Shown here: in pieces, positions 5,644 through 7,218 of the stretch
How positions within the stretch are numbered: position 1 is the stretch's first letter
Layout: every line of letters begins with the position of its first letter
Origin: an uncultured Leucothrix sp.
GTDB taxonomy: Bacteria > Pseudomonadota > Gammaproteobacteria > Thiotrichales > Thiotrichaceae
Direction: 5' to 3'
Length of the DNA: 7,218 nucleotides
Assembly (NCBI GenBank): GCA_938004025.1
Contig: CALKXC010000435.1
Coordinates: 1 to 7,218 of the forward strand
Notes under the pieces: model-generated
The model's input: only the letters and a program-made list of their open reading frames with translations
What the model was told of the DNA's origin: nothing
Databases searched by the model: none
Program-made: the position numbers and the translations under genes

Positions 5644-6719
5644 AGTGTTAATTCCTTAAAGGTTTCTAATAAATCTTGTACGGGAGTCGCTAAACCACCG
5701 TTAAATTCTTCATGTATGTTATACCAAAGTGACTCATCGGTCTCATTGACTGCATTAGTATGGGGATTTTGATACGGAATCAAAAGAGGGTAGATGGTCA
5801 GTCGGTAGTGGCTAAAGGTGTGCTTATAGTTTTCTAAGGCCTTTGCCGAATCGATAGTTCCGTTATCATAGCCTTGTTTCTCTAGCCAATCATTAGCATC
5901 GCCAAGGTCCTCAAACTGTGGGAATCCCCATAGTCCTCCCCAAATACCAATGGGTGGGCGCTTTATTAAGTAGATATCCGAGTCCTTGTATAGCATCAGC
6001 ATAATGGCACTACGCTCAGGAATTGTCTTTTTTGGTTTTGGCGTTGGATACAAATGAGTGGTGCTGGTTTCTTTTGCCAGACAATCAGCTTGTAGGGGGC
6101 ATTGTTCGCAGCTCGGTCGAGATCTACTGCAAAGTGTAGCTCCCAAATCCATCATTGCTTGAGTGTAATCGGCATGTCGCTGTGGTGAAACGTTTTCAGG
6201 TAGGTGATTTTCAGCAAGGGTCCATAGCTTTTTTTGCACTTTGGCATTTCCATACCAACCTTCAACGCAATGAAATCTAGCGAGTACTCTCTTAACATTT
6301 CCATCCAAAATAGCTTGTTTTTGTTTGAATGCGATAGAAAGGATGGCTCCAGCTGTAGAGCGACCGATGCCGCTAAGTGCTGTGACTTCTTCTAATGAGT
6401 CAGGAAATACGCTGGAGTGCTCATCTCTTATTTGTTGCGCTGCTTTGTGCAAATTTCTCGCCCGAGCGTAATACCCTAGACCTGACCAATGTTTTAAAAC
6501 GTCATCAATCGGTGCGTTGGCAAGTGAATCCAAATCTGGAAAGCTAGCCATGAATTTTTCATAGTAAGGAATGACTGTGGCAACTTGAGTTTGCTGCAAC
6601 ATTATCTCTGAAATCCAAACCCGGTAAGGCGTTATGGGGTGCTGCCAAGGTAAATCCTTGCGGCCATGTTGGTCAAACCAATCTAATACACGCTCGGAGA
6701 ATTCAGGAATCGTTGCCAT
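5640..6719 (-). CDS. mutY: A/G-specific adenine DNA glycosylase
   Basis: The 359-residue protein (E. coli MutY 350) removes adenine paired with 8-oxoguanine, preventing G:C to T:A transversions. The N-terminal catalytic domain has RKDLPWQ (20-26) and [10 protein letters not shown] (37-46) with catalytic Glu38. It also has the helix-hairpin-helix [12 protein letters not shown] (115-126) and catalytic Asp139 in [12 protein letters not shown]. The [4Fe-4S] ligands are Cys197, Cys204, Cys207 and Cys213 in the exact C-x6-C-x2-C-x5-C spacing. The C-terminal NUDIX-like 8-oxoG recognition domain (about 235-355) includes the HTFSH loop (300-304), which reads the lesion. All key residues are present, so it should be active. 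The start matches the E. coli N-terminus in register, but no Shine-Dalgarno sequence precedes it (CCCC abuts the ATG). It is the first gene of the four-gene minus-strand run, 106 bp downstream of amtB and behind that gene's terminator, so it needs its own promoter; I could not pick one convincingly. Confidence 0.98.
   Translation of the reverse strand: MATIPEFSERVLDWFDQHGRKDLPWQHPITPYRVWISEIMLQQTQVATVIPYYEKFMASFPDLDSLANAPIDDVLKHWSGLGYYARARNLHKAAQQIRDEHSSVFPDSLEEVTALSGIGRSTAGAILSIAFKQKQAILDGNVKRVLARFHCVEGWYGNAKVQKKLWTLAENHLPENVSPQRHADYTQAMMDLGATLCSRSRPSCEQCPLQADCLAKETSTTHLYPTPKPKKTIPERSAIMLMLYKDSDIYLIKRPPIGIWGGLWGFPQFEDLGDANDWLEKQGYDNGTIDSAKALENYKHTFSHYRLTIYPLLIPYQNPHTNAVNETDESLWYNIHEEFNGGLATPVQDLLETFKELTL
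5653..5658 (-). promoter_or_regulatory. Shine-Dalgarno site of yggX inside the 3' end of mutY
   Basis: TAAGGA on the minus strand lies nine bases before the yggX ATG and within the last codons of mutY. Together with the ATGA stop-start overlap it supports coupled translation. Confidence 0.65.
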
Positions 6720-6767
6720 GGGGGTAAACAGAGATGTAAAAAAACTGAGTGTAACCTATTGCTAGTG

Positions 6768-6802
6768 AAAAAAAAGGCCGAAGCAATTACTGCTTCGACC
6801 TT
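6768..6802 (-). terminator. Strong intrinsic terminator of the ammonium transporter gene
   Basis: AAGGCCGAAGCA (6774-6785) pairs with TGCTTCGACCTT (6791-6802) in a 12-bp stem with one G-T wobble and a five-base loop. On the minus strand it is followed by an eight-T run (A-tract 6768-6775, partly shared with the stem). It lies 23 bases after the amtB stop and should separate amtB from the mutY operon. Confidence 0.93.
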
Positions 6803-6825
6803 TAGTATTATCAAGTGCTTAGTTG

Positions 6826-7218
6826 TTATCCTTTGGTGAACTCTGGGTAAGCTTCCATACCACATTCGCCAATATCAACACCTTCGTACTCTTCTTCTTC
6901 GCTAACGCGAATTCCCATGATGGCCTTAATAATTAACCATACGATGAGTGAGGCAAAAAATACCCAAGCAAAGATAACGCCAGCTCCAACTAACTGACCC
7001 GTAAACGTAGCGCCATCTTTAGTTAGTGGTACTGCTAGAAGTCCCCACAAGCCAACTACACCATGTACTGAGATTGCACCGACTGGATCATCAATGCGTA
7101 TTTTGTCAAAGAACAAGATAGAGAACACGACCAGAACACCACCAATAGCACCGATAGCCGTTGCCATTATCGGAGATGGAGTATCAGGTGAAGCGGTAAT
7201 CGCAACAAGACCAGCCAA
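6826..7218 (-). CDS. amtB: Ammonium transporter, C-terminal part (5' end outside window)
   Basis: The frame is open through the window edge. The TTG at 7216-7218 is an internal Leu (LAGLVAITA, a conserved AmtB segment), not a start. The visible 130 residues cover the last transmembrane helices of an Amt/Mep/Rh transporter. They include DDPVGAISVHGVVGLWG (43-59), whose His52 corresponds to E. coli AmtB His318, one of the twin pore histidines. The final helix is about 78-100. A cytoplasmic tail follows with RVSEEEEYEGVDIGECGMEAYPEF, typical of proteobacterial Amt proteins; this tail binds the PII regulator GlnK. The protein moves ammonium across the inner membrane when nitrogen is scarce. In this group amtB usually follows glnK, which would lie beyond the right edge. 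A strong hairpin ends the transcript. Confidence 0.95.
   Translation of the reverse strand: MAGLVAITASPDTPSPIMATAIGAIGGVLVVFSILFFDKIRIDDPVGAISVHGVVGLWGLLAVPLTKDGATFTGQLVGAGVIFAWVFFASLIVWLIIKAIMGIRVSEEEEYEGVDIGECGMEAYPEFTKG

Noticed and set aside
6683..6865. Minus-strand open frame bridging amtB and mutY
   Set aside because: It crosses the amtB terminator and overlaps both genuine genes; a product is implausible.
7216..7218. TTG as the start codon of the ammonium transporter
   Set aside because: It encodes an internal Leu of the conserved LAGLVAITA segment; the gene continues past the window.

Overview
The window reads as chromosomal DNA of a gammaproteobacterium, probably an aquatic one. 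The evidence is the mutY-yggX gene pair joined by an ATGA overlap, a ferredoxin-NADP reductase of the E. coli Fpr type with the KPGHxTxE-Y-aromatic C-terminus, a DUF4124 envelope protein, and modest GC (low 40s percent by eye). A Thiotrichales-like lineage such as the Methylophaga or Cycloclasticus relatives is a guess from gene content only. All ten genes have intact frames. Two are cut by the window edges. I see no tRNA, rRNA, CRISPR array, insertion sequence, prophage or origin, and no gene-free stretch reaches 300 bases; the longest gaps are about 100 bp.

Layout, left to right. (1) 2-178 (+): the C-terminal end of a Rieske [2Fe-2S] ferredoxin, overlapping tail to tail with the next gene. 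(2) 164-1503 (-): a two-gene unit encoding a membrane-anchored protein like the C-terminal domain of the anti-sigma factor RskA, then an unrecognised all-helical, TPR-like protein. (3) 1602-2168 (+): a divergent, exported, beta-rich small protein of unknown family ending in Cys-Asn-Cys. (4) 2232-2606 (-): a DUF4870 membrane protein; a hairpin terminator lies between it and gene 3. (5) 2708-3328 (+): an exported DUF4124 protein whose 3' end overlaps the next gene by 25 bp. (6) 3304-6719 (-): a tight four-gene run transcribed in the order mutY, yggX, fpr, cryptochrome-DASH. (7) 6826-7218 (-): the C-terminal end of an ammonium transporter (AmtB), closed by a strong intrinsic terminator.

The most coherent system is the mutY-yggX-fpr-cryDASH run, with junctions of -4, +8 and +16 bp. 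All four products relate to oxidative or light damage: excision of adenine opposite 8-oxoguanine by an Fe-S enzyme, protection of Fe-S clusters, flavin-based electron supply, and a flavin photolyase/cryptochrome. mutY-yggX is a familiar pair; adding fpr and a DASH cryptochrome is less usual and suggests a combined photo-oxidative stress operon. The left part holds several poorly characterised envelope proteins. I found no clear sign of a wholly new system.
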